Shown here: positions 9,916 to 21,577 of the stretch, in pieces
How the letters are laid out: each line of letters starts with the position of its first letter
Numbering within the stretch: the stretch's first letter is position 1
DNA from: Megachile rotundata
Lineage: Eukaryota; Arthropoda; Insecta; Hymenoptera; Megachilidae
Direction of reading: 5' to 3'
DNA: 64,000 nucleotides
NCBI RefSeq assembly: GCF_050947335.1
Contig: NC_134997.1
Coordinates: 4,278,001-4,342,000, forward strand
Notes under the pieces: generated by a model
The model's input: only the letters and a program-made list of their open reading frames with translations
Database searches by the model: none
What the model was told of the DNA's origin: nothing
Position numbers and translations under genes: made by a program

Positions 9916-10648
9916 CAGGGTACGCCGTTAGAATCCGGACAAAAGAAGTTTTGTGCAGAAAGTTGTTTATTTAAGTCAATATAAACAAATACAAAAAAAT
10001 GCTGTTATATCTCATTTAAAGGGTCCTTGCTGAGAACTTTTATTCTACATACATACATATATAGCCACCCTCTGCCTCTATGACCTGCTCTATTCTTGCT
10101 CTAAAGTGCGAGCACGCTGACTTCAACTGGTCGCGTTTAATTGTCGCGAATTCTGACTCGATAGCAGCTCGTAGGGAGTTGACGTTGGGGTGCCTGCATT
10201 TGTTAGTTTGTCTCTCGATAACGCCCCACACGTAATAGTCTAGTGGGTTTAGGTCGGGACTGTTAAGAGGCCAGAAATCTTTCGACCAGAACATGTCCAC
10301 ATTGTCAGAGAGCCAATTTTGAACAAGATGACTTGTGTGAGCAGGTGCGCCATCTTGTTGAAATAAATACGGCCTTCCAGAAGCCCGTATATCGTCGTAT
10401 ACCGTCGATCTCGGGTAGCTAAAGAATTTTATAATTTCCACCGGTGTTCTCCCGGCGCGAAGACTTTCTATAATCGCCGCTCTTCTATCGTATTCCAGGT
10501 TTTGCTTAACGAGTTCTGTCATTTTGAGGTTATAGAAGACTTATTGACATATTTAACTAACTTCAGAGTCAATCAGCACAAACATCTGAATTCTAATATG
10601 GTGGGAACTTCAAATTCAATTCTGTCCGAATTCTAACGGCGTACCGTG
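9916..10648 (-). mobile_element. mariner-type element (DD37D-like), internally deleted
   Basis: The terminal inverted repeats are about 27 bp. The left end begins CAGGGTACGCCGTTAGAATC and the right end, reverse-complemented, begins CACGGTACGCCGTTAGAATT. Both are flanked by TA (9914-9915 and 10649-10650), the Tc1/mariner target duplication. At 733 bp it is about half the size of an autonomous element. It encodes one minus-strand frame in which the helix-turn-helix part is joined directly to the C-terminal catalytic part. It lies inside a TATGTGTCYCATAT array that continues on both sides. Confidence 0.92.
10040..10522 (-). pseudogene. Internally deleted mariner transposase, 160 codons
   Basis: The open frame starts at an ATG at 10522. 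Residues 1-47 form a helix-turn-helix-like N-terminus (RRAAIIESLRAGRTP... YPRSTVYDDIRA), part of the DNA-binding domain. It then jumps at about residue 48-50 to the core motif FQQDGAPAHTS, which holds the second catalytic Asp, and to WPLNSPDLNPLDYYVWG, which holds the third. I count 37 residues between these two Asp, matching the DD37D (maT-like) group. The linker and the first catalytic Asp are missing, so it cannot be active although the frame is unbroken. Typical members are about 340-350 residues. An in-frame deletion derivative could in principle act as a dominant inhibitor, but that is speculation. Confidence 0.9.
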
Positions 10649-10650
10649 TA

Positions 10651-10935
10651 TATTTCATATTGTATATGTGTCATAGACATATGTATATCATACGTGCCTC
10701 GCATCATATACGTATGTGTCACATATTATATACGTGTCCTATATCGTATATGTGTGCCATATACGTCTTATATTATACACATATCCCACACATGTCTCAC
10801 ATTACTGTACGTATAAGTATGTATCTCATATGTGTTTTATGTATGTGTATGTCTCAAATGTGTCTCAAATCATACATGTTCCACACCATACTCCCAAATG
10901 TGACTCACATCACATTACAGTCATATCATGAAAAA
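10651..10935. repeat. TATGTGTCYCATAT degenerate array, right part
   Basis: Resumes the array interrupted by the mariner. ORFs 10660-11079 and 10716-10931 are readings of the repeat. Confidence 0.75.
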
Positions 10936-11855
10936 TATCGTTGCATAACCCTAATTAAACTCACATCTCGTTATAAATCTTGTAAACCATTATTTGGCCG
11001 ATTAAATTTTGTTTGCCCCAGTCAACTTTACTCGAACTTGGAGCCTGAAAACATTGTTCGAAGTGCTCACGCAGATTGATGCGTTGAGGCCTCATTCGTA
11101 CTGAAAGCATTAAGGTAGATGGATGTTGAGGCTCCGTGTCCCGCGCAGGTAACTGTACGAGCGAGACAGGTGAAGGTAGGGCCAATCGTCGATGGAGGGA
11201 GAAACACGAGGTTGAAAGGAGCGAAAGAGCACGTAGAAGGGTAAAACAAACAAATTAACGTCAGAGTTGGTTGTTTATTGTTGGGTGGGGACACCGTAAC
11301 CACGCCTTTGTCAAGCACGCCCTCCGACCGTTGTGTTCCCCTTTCAACCCCACTCCAACATCGACCACCTCTCCACCCCTCTGTCGTAGTCACTATCAAC
11401 CCCACTCCAGAAGACGAACACGGTGGTGGAAATGACGTCAGTCCATACCCCGACATGCAACAGGCTGCTCCGTAATCCGTACTCGTGAACGATCAACGAA
11501 ACTTTAGCTGCAATCGAAGGAAAACTTTCTTTTTTGTACGTTGATACTGCGAGTGAGAGTTTTCGGGTATTTCAAGACCTTGAGTGTGGATTGCACTTCT
11601 CTCAGGTCATTTTTGAATACGATTTTAGGGAGACTTTAGTATGTGGGCGGAAGGGTTATAACTCCGGGCTTTAGGTTTCTGTTTTTAGTCGCGTTTAGAG
11701 ATATATTCATTGAAATATTTATTGAATGTTATAGAGATAAAAAATGGGTGAATACTCAGGTTTAATGCGAATTTGTTTTGGATAGGGATTAGTTTAGGAG
11801 ATGAAAAATTTGATTTTGATTTTGATTGGGTTAGTAAGTTTCAAAATTTGATAAT
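10936..11855. other. GC-richer non-repetitive patch
   Basis: The patch spans about 11020-11490 with overlapping open frames on both strands (e.g. 11067-11456 minus, 11278-11475 plus). It is proline- and serine-rich in translation with no known domain. From 11490 to 11855 it is AT-richer with nothing recognised. Conserved noncoding DNA or an untranslated exon is possible. Confidence 0.35.
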
Positions 11856-12240
11856 TCTCTAAAATCAAGCTTCCGAAGCCCCAAATCTCCAGATAACAAA
11901 ACTTCTTGATTTCCAAATTTTTAAATATCTAAATATCTGAATTTCTGAATTTCTGCATTTCTGCATTTCTGCATCTCCGAATTTCCGAATTTCTGAGTTT
12001 CTGAGTGTCTGAGTTTTTGAGTTTCTGAATTTCTGCATTTCTGCATTTCTGCATTTCTGCATTTCTGCATTTCTGCATTTCTACATTTCTGCATTTCTGC
12101 ATTCCTGCATTTCTGAATTTCTGAATTTCCGAATTTGCGAATTTGCGAATTTGCGAAGTTGCGAATGTGCGAATTTCTACATTTCCAAATTTCCACACTT
12201 CTCAATTGCTAAATATGGATATTTCCAAATCTGTAAATTT
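11856..12240. repeat. TTTCTGCAT 9-bp tandem array
   Basis: The centre (12020-12120) is almost pure TTTCTGCAT. Variants TTTCTGAAT, TTTCCGAAT and TTTGCGAAT lie at the sides. The 9-bp period keeps all three minus frames open, producing three overlapping ORFs of 65-94 codons, which argues strongly against any of them being coding. Confidence 0.9.
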
Positions 12241-12800
12241 CTACAAGTACCTTCACTATAAGTAATAATACATTATAGATTATAATAGATTATATTGTAG
12301 TATCATCTTTCATCATATTATAAACCACAATATGATGCAATATAAATTAAATTGTATAATACTATAATATAATTACTAACATTATGTACTGCGTTACATA
12401 AAAGTTTCTAAATTACAAAATTCTATCTGCACTATACATAATAATATAGTATACTACTATGCCTGAAATACCAAACATGAAATTTCTTTTTTTTCAAATT
12501 TCTAAATTCCTAAATTATATAATATTTCGAGTGACTGCACTATAAACTACAATATATTATATTTTAGTACTATAATAGACTTTACGATAGCAGAACATAC
12601 TATACAGTAGTACTATATGTATACTATACAATATAAATTGACTATACTATACAACAATACTATAAACAATATTATATAAAACAAACTATAATTAATCTCG
12701 TATACTAAATAATAAGACCAGCTAAACCTTCTTGTCTGTCATTACAATTTCAAATCCATATAGATTTCTAAATTTCTAAATTTCTAAATTTCTAAATTTC
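12241..12800. repeat. ACTATAATA-type AT array
   Basis: Diverged ACTATAATATA / TACTATACAATA words, ending in four TTTCTAAA units at about 12766-12798. Confidence 0.6.
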
Positions 12801-13933
12801 ACAATTTGTTAGAATAAACACATGCATAGGAGAGACAAATCGCAACAAACTCGTTTCATAGTATAAACACTTTAATATCTTGTATTAGAATAAATAAAAG
12901 AAGAATAATTATGGTGTTTTTGTAAAGAAATATTATTTATTTCATACACTGAATTTAACTGTTATTCGCATTCGAAATATTAGCTTAAGAACGTCAATTA
13001 ACGACGTGAATGTAGCAAAAGTGCAACACATAACACAGCAGAACACCATTTATATTTATGTAATTAAATGGCGCGGTTTTTAAAATTTTAATATTTCCGA
13101 CTTATTATAAATGAAACGTCCACATTTTTAATTTGATCGATAATTAAATAATAATTAAATCTTAGATTACTCGAGTACACAGACAAACGCAAGAATCACT
13201 TAGGAAACGTAAATAAAGCAAGAAGAAAGGATGAAAGGGAACGAAGCTTTTAATCTCCCGCGGCAAAATTGATCGAACTCGACGTCCATCATCAGCAAGA
13301 GAGGAGAGACGCTTTCCAAAGACAAACGAGGCGACTGGTCGCGTTATCGGATAATTTTCGTGGATTCCTGGGTAAACTGGCGAAATGATGGATCGACTTG
13401 CAGAGCAGCGGCTGAGTCGGAAGATCGGTAACGTGTGAAATTTTTGAAAGCCACGCTAAGCGCGATCTCGCGCTCGACCGTGCGTGCACGTTTTAGGTAC
13501 ACACGTTGCTCCAACAATTTATGACCTTAACACATTCGTGATCCTCTATGTACGACTATCGAAACGTTTGCCTTTGTCTGATACAATCAGATACACCGTT
13601 GGACTATTTCTTTTCCTTCGAACAATAAAGTCGATTAATACTAAATTTACACACGTCCCGTGTATAGTTATTTACGATTAAAACCTCAACCTCTTTCTGT
13701 CCTTTGACGACTTTGATGCACTAACAGTTCAAATACGATGGATTTTATTCGAATTTTTAATACGTTTCAATTTGAAGTTTGAGTCCAATTAGAATTTGCA
13801 AAATCAAGATTCCCTGTACACGAAATTGACATAACATTTAAATTTTCGTTATTCGTTTTAATATTGTAAATATGAATAGTTGTGACTGTCGCACGTGACA
13901 AGTAAATTATATAAAAAGATTAATATTAAAAAG
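12801..13933. other. AT-rich sequence with a GC-richer patch at 13230-13500
   Basis: The patch shows a 65-codon minus frame with no domain. Flanks are AT-rich. No gene is supported. Confidence 0.35.
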
Positions 13934-13935
13934 TA

Positions 13936-15114
13936 AGGTAAAGGTACCAGCCGTTGACACTTTAAGGAATTTTTTGTCTATTTGTTCAAATAGCTCAGGC
14001 TAAGTTCACTTTATAGAAAATTTATGATTAGCAGTCGCTGCACAAACTATTCTTCTATTATATTGCAACAAGTATTCATTCCTGATGGCGGTTGTAAATT
14101 TTTGTCTTTTTTTCTTCTAAACGTAAAATTTGATTCAATAAAACCCAGCGAAAACAGAAAATTTAGTAGTTAACATCCTTTTGCTTCAGTAGTTGACATA
14201 CGGAGAAAATCCAATTAATGAACTAGTCTTGATAATGTGTGAATACAGAATTTTTTTGAACATTTAAAAAAGATTATTCTTAAGTAAGTTTACAAAAAAA
14301 TATTCAATAATTGAGGGTTAATATGAAGAGTTAATAATAAATATTTAATATGAAGGGTTCGAACGCACCTTATATTGGAGGTATTCTCATATGAGTTTTT
14401 TATTGCATTTTCTTCTGCATCAGTCAATACTCTGGCTGGGTCCATTTTTCTTTTAATTGGGTGTTTGCCTTCAACCTTGTATTTTAAAGTTACCCCCGGA
14501 ACACTAAATTTCCTAGCTATCGTTTTATACGGAGTTTTATGGAGCCGGATATCTTGCACAGTCGCTTGCTTAGTCTCTTCTGTATAATTTCTGAAGTTAC
14601 CCTTCGTAGGAGGCATCTCAAAATTGGCGGAGGAACAAAATCAGAAGTTGACACGTAGTAATTTAATAGTTGACACCCCATGTCAACTACTGAACAATAA
14701 ACCATTACAAGTTTCAGTAGATGACACGTAGTGTACTTAGACAATTTAGCATTGTTTGTTGCCAATTTTAATAAATAAATCTCTTTCTAAGTTTCAAACA
14801 ACATAAACGAATGCCTTCTTTACTCACAATTAAATAATACAAACTTGCAATACTTACATTTTAACCAAATCCTTATCGATTTATATAAGAAAACACTAAA
14901 AATCGTAAGAGCCGTACGCAAGTTAGATTAATCAGTTGCTATTACATTTTTGAATGACGGATATGCACAATAGGTCGCAATTAAACCACTGAAGCGTGAC
15001 AGTGTACAGATTAATAAGGTTTGATGTATTCCAACTTGTGGTTTCCTTATTTATTTACTTTTCTTAAAAAAGTGTCAAGTACTGGTACAGTGTCAACTAC
15101 TGGTGCTCTTACCT
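13936..15114 (-). mobile_element. pogo/psq-type element, copy 1 (nonautonomous, 1.18 kb)
   Basis: The left end reads TA then AGGTAAAGGTACCAGCCGTT. The right end, reverse-complemented, reads TA then AGGTAAGAGCACCAGTAGTT. TA lies at 13934-13935 and 15115-15116. It carries a psq-type transposase N-terminus on the minus strand (14290-14616). Multiple copies of TGTCAACTAYTR or its complement are scattered inside. It is nearly identical to the plus-oriented copy at 41589-42769. TA duplication and a psq/CENP-B type HTH fit the pogo branch of Tc1/mariner. Confidence 0.9.
14290..14616 (-). pseudogene. psq-type HTH fragment of a pogo-like transposase
   Basis: The ATG at 14616 opens a basic frame beginning MPPTKGNFRNYTEE. 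Residues about 12-58 look like a psq helix-turn-helix (AIARKF-type core KTIARKFSVPGVTLKYKV, then GKHP). The start of a CENP-B-like second DNA-binding region, LTDAEENAIKN, follows at about 65-75. After about residue 83 the frame enters AT-rich internal sequence. No catalytic DDE/D domain exists in the element, so this is a truncated DNA-binding remnant (full pogo transposases are about 450-500 residues). A retained HTH-only peptide could still bind element ends if expressed. That is inference. Confidence 0.75.
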
Positions 15115-15116
15115 TA

Positions 15117-15655
15117 ATAACGATAAATACATATATGGGTGATTGACCTTGAAATATCTTGTTGAGGTCGTCGTCCTGAGATACTGTTCGTTGTTTGTTA
15201 TGAGTCATTAACAAAAATGTATTTAGAGAAATATTATTCTAAATTAAATGTAACTAACCAAACCCAATCTAGCACATTTTATAATTTATGGCATTTATTC
15301 TCTGACATTCATTTTTAATTATATTATAAAACATGTTAAGTTGGTTTAGGTTAGAATAGTGTTTTTCGGGTTACACGACTCGAAATACAAAGTAAGTGAA
15401 ATTTGTTCAACTTCGTTTATAAATTCACTTGTTCCGTATAGTCCCCGGACGTTGTGACCCCAAATACTAAACCACTGCCAAAATCGTTGGGTTTTCGTTG
15501 TCAGATGATATACAAATCTTGATTTTTGCAAATCTTTTATAGTTAATAACTTTTTAATCAGCGAGGATTAACTTATGAGGAAAGGCTATTCAAGGACATA
15601 ATAGCATAATCTAATAATATTTGCTAAGGTTAAGTTAAGAGTTAAGAGTTTAATG
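15117..15655. other. AT-rich unique sequence
   Basis: No repeat or coding signal is recognised. The frame 15346-15531 minus has no domain. Confidence 0.4.
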
Positions 15656-16580
15656 TGAACAAATATAAAATAGTAAAAATGGTAGAATTATTAGACGGTA
15701 AATGGTAAAATGGTGCGATAATAAGATACTAAAATACTGAAATAGTCGAATAGTAAAATATTAAAGTGCTAAAATAGTAAAATAGTAGAACAGAAAATTA
15801 ATTAAATAATCATATAGTAAAATATTAAGATCAAACAGTAGTAAACAGCGTACTAAAACAGTAAAATGACAGATTAATAGAATAGCAAAATTGGCAAATG
15901 ATACAGAGAGAAGGTGATAGTTTGGTCAGGAAACAAACTAGAGAAATAATGAATCATTGAAATGATAAAATAATGAGCTACTGAAATAATGAAATAGGGA
16001 GATAATAAAATACTGAAATAATGAAATAGTGAAATAATGAGATAATGAAACAATGCAATAGTGAAATACTGAAATAGTGTAATAGTAAAATAATACAATG
16101 GTGAAACACTAAAACAGTAAAATTATGAAATAGTGTTATAGGTAAGTAATAAAATATCTAAATATTGAAATAACAAAATAGCAAAATAACAATGTAGCAA
16201 AATAGCAAAATAGCAAAATAACAAAATAGCAAAATAGCAAAGTAACAAAGTAGCAAAGTAGTAAAGTAGCAAAGTAGCAAAATTTCAAAATAGCAAAATA
16301 GCAAAGTAGCAAAATACCAAAATATCAAAATATCAAAATAGCACAATAGCAAAGTAACAAAGTAGCAAAGTAGCAAAGTAGTAAAGTAGCAAAGTAGCAA
16401 AATAGCAAAATAGCAAAATAGCAAAATAGCAAAATAGCAAAGTAGCAAAGTAGCAAAATATCAAAATATCAAAATATCAAAATATCAAAATATCAAAATA
16501 TCAAAATATCAAAATATCAAAATATCAATATACCAAAATATCAAAATACTGAGATATTAAGATAATAAAACCAAAAATAC
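15656..16580. repeat. AAAATAGCA / AAATAGTG tandem array
   Basis: 15656-16150 is a loose AAATAGTAAAATA / GAAATAATGAAATAG array. 16165-16530 is a tighter 9-10 bp AAAATAGC(A) array, then AAAATATC units at 16450-16535. Minus-strand frames (leucine, tyrosine, phenylalanine and cysteine repeats) are artefacts of the 9-bp period. Confidence 0.9.
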
Positions 16581-17307
16581 TAAAGCATACTGCACTCAAT
16601 AAAATGCTAACCTGTAATTATCACTGCATCCGCCATAATCAATTCTTTTAACAGGATTCTTCTCTCTATCTTCATTACACAGTGTCTTCTCCCTCGGCCG
16701 TTTCGCATGCTCATCTTCTGCAGTAGCTCTCGAAATCGCGTCAGCATTTAGCCAGCAGTATATTAGGCGAAATACAAGCGGATATCCTCTCACGGACCAT
16801 TACTGTTACCTTTGATCATCGCATGACCGGAGACTGGTTAACGCTGCGTCATCAGAGCATGAATTTCTCTCTATCTGCCCTCAGTATAATTTACAATCCG
16901 TTGCCGGCTTTCTCGCTGAACATACGAACACGCTTTCTCCTTCTCCTAACCAACCCTCACGGGTGACTATTATCACTGCCATTTCATTTTTTTTCATTCC
17001 TTTCATTTTCTTCTCTGTCTCTTTCACTCGCAACAAATTCGCTAACAATGTTCGTAGCTGAAAAAAATGCATGTATCTCACCCACCCCTTTAACTCCTTT
17101 GCATCGCGTGGTACAATATTATATATTATACAGCGTGTCCCACACAGCAGTTTTCATTATTTCTTCAAGTATTTGCGATAATCTGACAAAGAGTATTTTA
17201 AAGAAAAGTTGAACGATTTTTGCAGGAAAAGAAACGTGCAGATATATTTGTCTGTAATTATCAAGATCACTTTCCATTTTCTAAAAAAGCACTTTGTATT
17301 TTTTACG
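16581..17307. other. GC-richer patch and AT-rich flank
   Basis: The patch at 16640-16960 has short frames without domains. At about 17130, TACAGCGTGTCCCACACAGCAG resembles an orphan mariner end, but no partner end was found nearby. Confidence 0.35.
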
Positions 17308-17309
17308 TA

Positions 17310-17809
17310 AGGTGAAGTAGGGTAAGTGCAGACTGGTTTTTGTAAAGTTGGTATTTATATGTAAGCATTTTCAGTCTGCTATGTAAATACTTAACGCTGT
17401 TGATATCGAACGCTTTGCACAATTACTACTATTTAATTAATATTAACTAGGACCTTCATTTTCCTTGTACATTTTGATTTTGATAGGAAATTGTTTAAAA
17501 TGTCAATTACTCTGCACTTCCCCCGAAAATGGGGTAAGATCGTAACTTGAAGTTAAATACTTTGAAACTTTATTTCATGTGTAATGGGGCAAGAGCAAAA
17601 TTATTAACAAATCTGCTATAAAATGCTTTTTATTGCATTATGGAAGTACTCTATACTGCACACAACTACTCTTAGCAGAAATATAAAAGGGGATATAGTG
17701 GAAAAGAATAAGGAAACAAACATACTAAATGAAAAAATTTCGCTCATATTATAATAATAATAGCCTATATACGCACTTGCCCCGTTTACGAACTTACCCC
17801 ACTTCACCT
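17310..17809 (+). mobile_element. TA-flanked MITE family M500, copy A
   Basis: A 500-bp element with TIRs starting AGGTGAAGTRGGGTAAGT and TA at 17308-17309 and 17810-17811. It has no coding capacity. The motif GGGGYAAGNGC recurs inside at about 17529 and 17584 as well as at both ends. Near-identical copies lie at 35.5, 50.5, 55.3 and 59.6 kb. Confidence 0.93.
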
Positions 17810-17811
17810 TA

Positions 17812-18420
17812 ACCTTATTATGACCCATATCAAAAAGAATTCCACGACTTGGTTTACTTGACTTGAATGACCTTCGAGACAAGGAAGAAAGAATTTTAAC
17901 AGGAAATGATAATCTGATTGAATGGGTGATGATATCCTAAACGTTTCAAAACTGCAGTGTTGCAAAACTCCAGATTCCCAAAATCCCAAGGGTCCAAAGT
18001 TGCAAACTCCCAAAATTTCAATATTCTAATATTTCAAATTATCAAATTCTCAAAATCTGGTAGAGTCAAGTTTGTAATGCCCCACATTTCCACATTTCCA
18101 AATCTTCAAATTTTAAAATTCCTAAAATCTAAGTTCCTAATTTTCAAACTTTCGAAGTTTTAAATTTCTAAATGAAAATTCCAAATTATCAATGTTGCAA
18201 AATTCCAATTTCCCAAAATCTCACAGACAAAAAATCCCAAAATCCTAAATTTCCAAAGTTCCAAATCAGCAAAACAAACTCACGAAGTGCCCAAGTGTCA
18301 AACCTAAAAAAACGCCAAAAAGTCTTCCAATTCAAAAATTCCCAAAGTATAAAAAATTCTACATCTCGAAATCCAAAAATATACATTTTGAAGACGAAGT
18401 TATTTCGTCATATTTACGTA
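17812..18420. repeat. CCAAAATTYC degenerate array, C-type strand
   Basis: From 17950 to 18380, units such as AAATTCCAAA, TCCCAAAAT and CTAAATTT recur at about 8-12 bp. ORFs 17957-18163 and 18172-18423 are low-complexity shadows. Confidence 0.75.
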
Positions 18421-18903
18421 TGATTTCTTGCAGAAATTCCTCAGATGCCGAGATCCCCGGATTTGGCTTTGAATTTAGAAGAACTTTAATAAAGCGTCGA
18501 CAGAGAACGGTAGACGATGCGTACCCCAGGGTGTCGAATAATGGGGTGTTCGTGTTCGGTATCGTTATAATGGTGTTTCCCTCTCCTTCCTGACAATAGG
18601 TCGACCAGGTCAAGTGTGCGTATACTAATCATGTTCCTGATCAGGACAGAGGTCCGAAAATGTAGCGAGGAAATGCGAACTATGCAGGAAGCACAATGGC
18701 CTTCTCACACTGTCCGCCAGATGCCACGGATATTCTGCACGCTGACCCTAACTATACATCGACACATGAAAATACTTGGATCGTAGTATATCTACCAGTA
18801 AAATGGATGTGTGGTTTGTTTGTATGCTGTTAGAATTATTTCTATGGCATAGAAATTATGTGAATGTATTGAAACTATTTTTATGGTATGTACAAACATA
18901 TTG
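18421..18903. other. Moderately GC-rich unique stretch
   Basis: 18430-18780 is non-repetitive. The minus frame 18359-18613 has no domain. Nothing firm. Confidence 0.35.
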
Positions 18904-19481
18904 TAGTCCCTGGCCACCGAATTAAGACAACGTAGAAAAATTTCACTTTCATTGCTATAACATTATATTATATGTATATGGACAATTGTCTTAGGTCATG
19001 CAAAATTATTACTGAATACGTTGATAACGACATATACATAGCAATTTGTTACTATCGTGATAAATTGTCTGGGTGATGAGCGATTAAGGGCCGTGCAAGC
19101 ATTTAGATTAGGCTCCAATATCATTAGCGTATGAAGTGAAATTTAAGTGCCATAGAAAATGTCTGCCTACTCAAAAGACTAGTTTACAACTCTCCAACCA
19201 CATTATCTGAGTTGAAAAAAATGATATATATTTGAGAAAATAATGAAGGCATAAAGCATATGATCAATGTATACAGAGCATGCCTGATACAAGCTGTCGC
19301 CAAAGCAAAGGGTGGAAAACAAGATATTAATATGTGTCAATAATGTTATGTACAGTAGTAGTGTATCATGTAAGCAGCTAATAAATTATATCATTACAAT
19401 TTGAAGAGGCCTTTTAATTTGACTGAAAACGTGAAAATTGCTTAAAATTTGTAGTGGTCTTAATTCGGTAGCCAGGGACTG
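18904..19481. mobile_element. 0.58-kb TIR element (family T580), full-length copy
   Basis: Its ends are inverted repeats of about 25 bp: left AGTCCCTGGCCACCGAATTA, and right, reverse-complemented, AGTCCCTGGCTACCGAATTA. The interior is non-coding. A second, 5'-truncated copy is at 54858-55296, where the right end is followed by TA. The CAGTCCCTGG end and TA suggest a mariner-type MITE, though the left-flank TA has drifted here. Confidence 0.8.
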
Positions 19482-20030
19482 CACAACATGTTTTAACAAC
19501 ATACTTATTATAATATACATATATTAGAGAAGCAGTTAATATACTATACCACTTTTACTAATGTTACCGCTACTATATCTTAGTATATACTACTGTACTA
19601 GATACTATTATATTAGAGGTAACGAAAAGTATTCAAAATTTCTCCGATGACTTCAAAGTTTTTCAATGAAAAATCGAAGGACTTTTTTAAAAAGGGAATT
19701 GAACAGTTGCCTTTACGCTGGCAAAAAGCATTAGAAAATGTTAGAAATTATTTTGTTGATTAGCATTTTAGATTTCTTTAGTAAATAAATGTTTTTCGAC
19801 AGCGAACACAATTTTAATTACTTTTCCCCTTAATATGATTATAAGAGTAATAATAAATAGAAAATACCATTTTTATAGTACATATAATTGTTGTTTGTAT
19901 AAAGAAACTCTTGTTAGTATGATTACATATAGGAATTTATAGATAATTGTTAGATTTCAGGTTATGAAAAGTGCAAGCAAAGTTTCGTATTCATTAATTT
20001 GTGGATTTATAAATAGTTTAGAAATATTCA
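19482..20030. other. AT-rich unique sequence
   Basis: No recognised feature beyond AT-rich words. Confidence 0.4.
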
Positions 20031-20800
20031 AAAGTGTAAAGTTTTCAAATACTTAAGTTTATAAAATTCAAAGTGATGAAATTTACAAATTCCTTAAATA
20101 TTACGATTTTCTAATTCCTGAATCTCTAAATCTTAAAGTTCATAAAATCCTGATTTCGCAGATTTAACATATTACTAAATTCTGTATTATTCAAACTTGC
20201 AAACTTGCAAAACACTGGATTCCTAAATTTGTAGATCTCCAATTTTATAAATTTTGAAATATCCAAATTCCTAAATTCCTAAATGACAGAGTTTAACGCT
20301 GGTTAATATTAAATATACATATAATGTTTATTAATATGAAAGGATGTTACTATAAATTAATTAAATTGAAGATGCGCTGGTGCACGTTGCGCGTGCATCG
20401 CCGGTAGCTGAACACAGCCAGAAGAAGGAATTAAACAACAGACAATGCATATTGCATTTCTACCAACTTATACATACATTCGGTAGCCTAGATAGATTAT
20501 ACTACCAACACTAAATTCCTAAATTCCTAAACTCCAAAATTTTTAAATTCATAAATTCCAAAAGGCTTGAATTCTAAAAAACATCGACTTTCATAAATAC
20601 TTAATTCCGAAATTCTCGAATTCCAAAATTTCCGACTTCTCGAATTCCTAAGTTCGCATTCCTGTTCTTCAATTCCAAAATTCCGGAATTTCTAAACTCC
20701 TAAACTGCAAAATTCCGAAATTACAAAATTTCTGAATTCCTAAATTCTTAAATTCTAAAATTCCCAAATTTCCAGAATTCCAAATGACCACTTCCCAAGT
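20031..20800. repeat. CCTAAATT degenerate array, C-type strand
   Basis: AAATTCCTAAATTCC-type units at 20060-20300 and 20505-20790, separated by a non-repetitive interval at 20300-20500. Confidence 0.75.
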
Positions 20801-21577
20801 ATTCAAATCCGTTAATTACAAAACATTCTCTCTTTCCTCTAACAGCATGTTAATTACACAAAACTCTTAAACCCTAATCTTTCATAAATATCCGCATTTT
20901 ACCTGCATTCGAACTATTATTCCCCCTAAATAAACCCACCTATAACAAAGAAAATTTGTTCCACGATTTCAACTTACTCTTTCGCGCGGAGTCACGTGTT
21001 TTTATGTAGTGCCACGAGCTCCAAAGCACTCCGGCACATAAGAGGGGTGATTTCAGGCCACATTCTTGAAGAACGAAATCCGAGAAACGTTGGCCATGGT
21101 TTCCCACATAAACCAATGGAGAGGTTACGAGAGGGTAGACCCATAAGAGAAATTGCAATAAAGACTTTGAATCACTGTTGGGGGATCAGTGTCGAGAGGT
21201 AAAAGTGTCGTCAACGTGACGAAGAGGGAGATTACTGGGTTTATAAGGAGGAAAGAGAAAGTTGAATGTCGCGTGGGATTGTGTGGGATTAAAATCGAGT
21301 AGCAAGCACTCGGTATGGGGTGTAAGTCCATCCTTTCGTTTCTTTCTTTTCAATAGACACGTGTATTCGGAATAAACCACAGTGAATAACGTAACACGCG
21401 AGATTTGGGGATTTTGTTCGCAGTGGCGCGCGTTTAATGTTCAAACGATGAATGGTGATGGGTACTGTATGTATGTAGATATTTAAGATTAATTTATGTC
21501 ATAGTACATTCGATAATGAATTTATAAATTCATATATTTCTATATTTCTGTATCTCTATTCCTATATTCTTGCATTC
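20801..21577. other. Unique sequence with a GC-richer patch at 20970-21390
   Basis: Short overlapping frames on both strands without domains. Ends in TATTTCTATATTTCTGTA repeats at 21530-21575. Confidence 0.35.

Noticed and set aside
9361..10935. Telomeric or centromeric satellite
   Set aside because: Units are too diverged, and no TTAGG-type telomere repeat or long homogeneous satellite is present.
11921..12205. Three overlapping minus-strand ORFs of 65-94 codons
   Set aside because: They are three readings of one 9-bp tandem repeat (TTTCTGCAT). All three frames are open only because the period is divisible by 3.
14517..14765. 82-codon ORF present in both pogo-like copies
   Set aside because: It is an alternate-frame shadow overlapping the start of the psq-type transposase fragment. 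Its presence in both copies reflects their common origin only.
16158..16448. 96-codon hydrophobic ORF resembling a membrane protein
   Set aside because: It is a translation of the AAAATAGC array. Its Leu-Leu-Cys-Tyr-Phe pattern follows the DNA period exactly.
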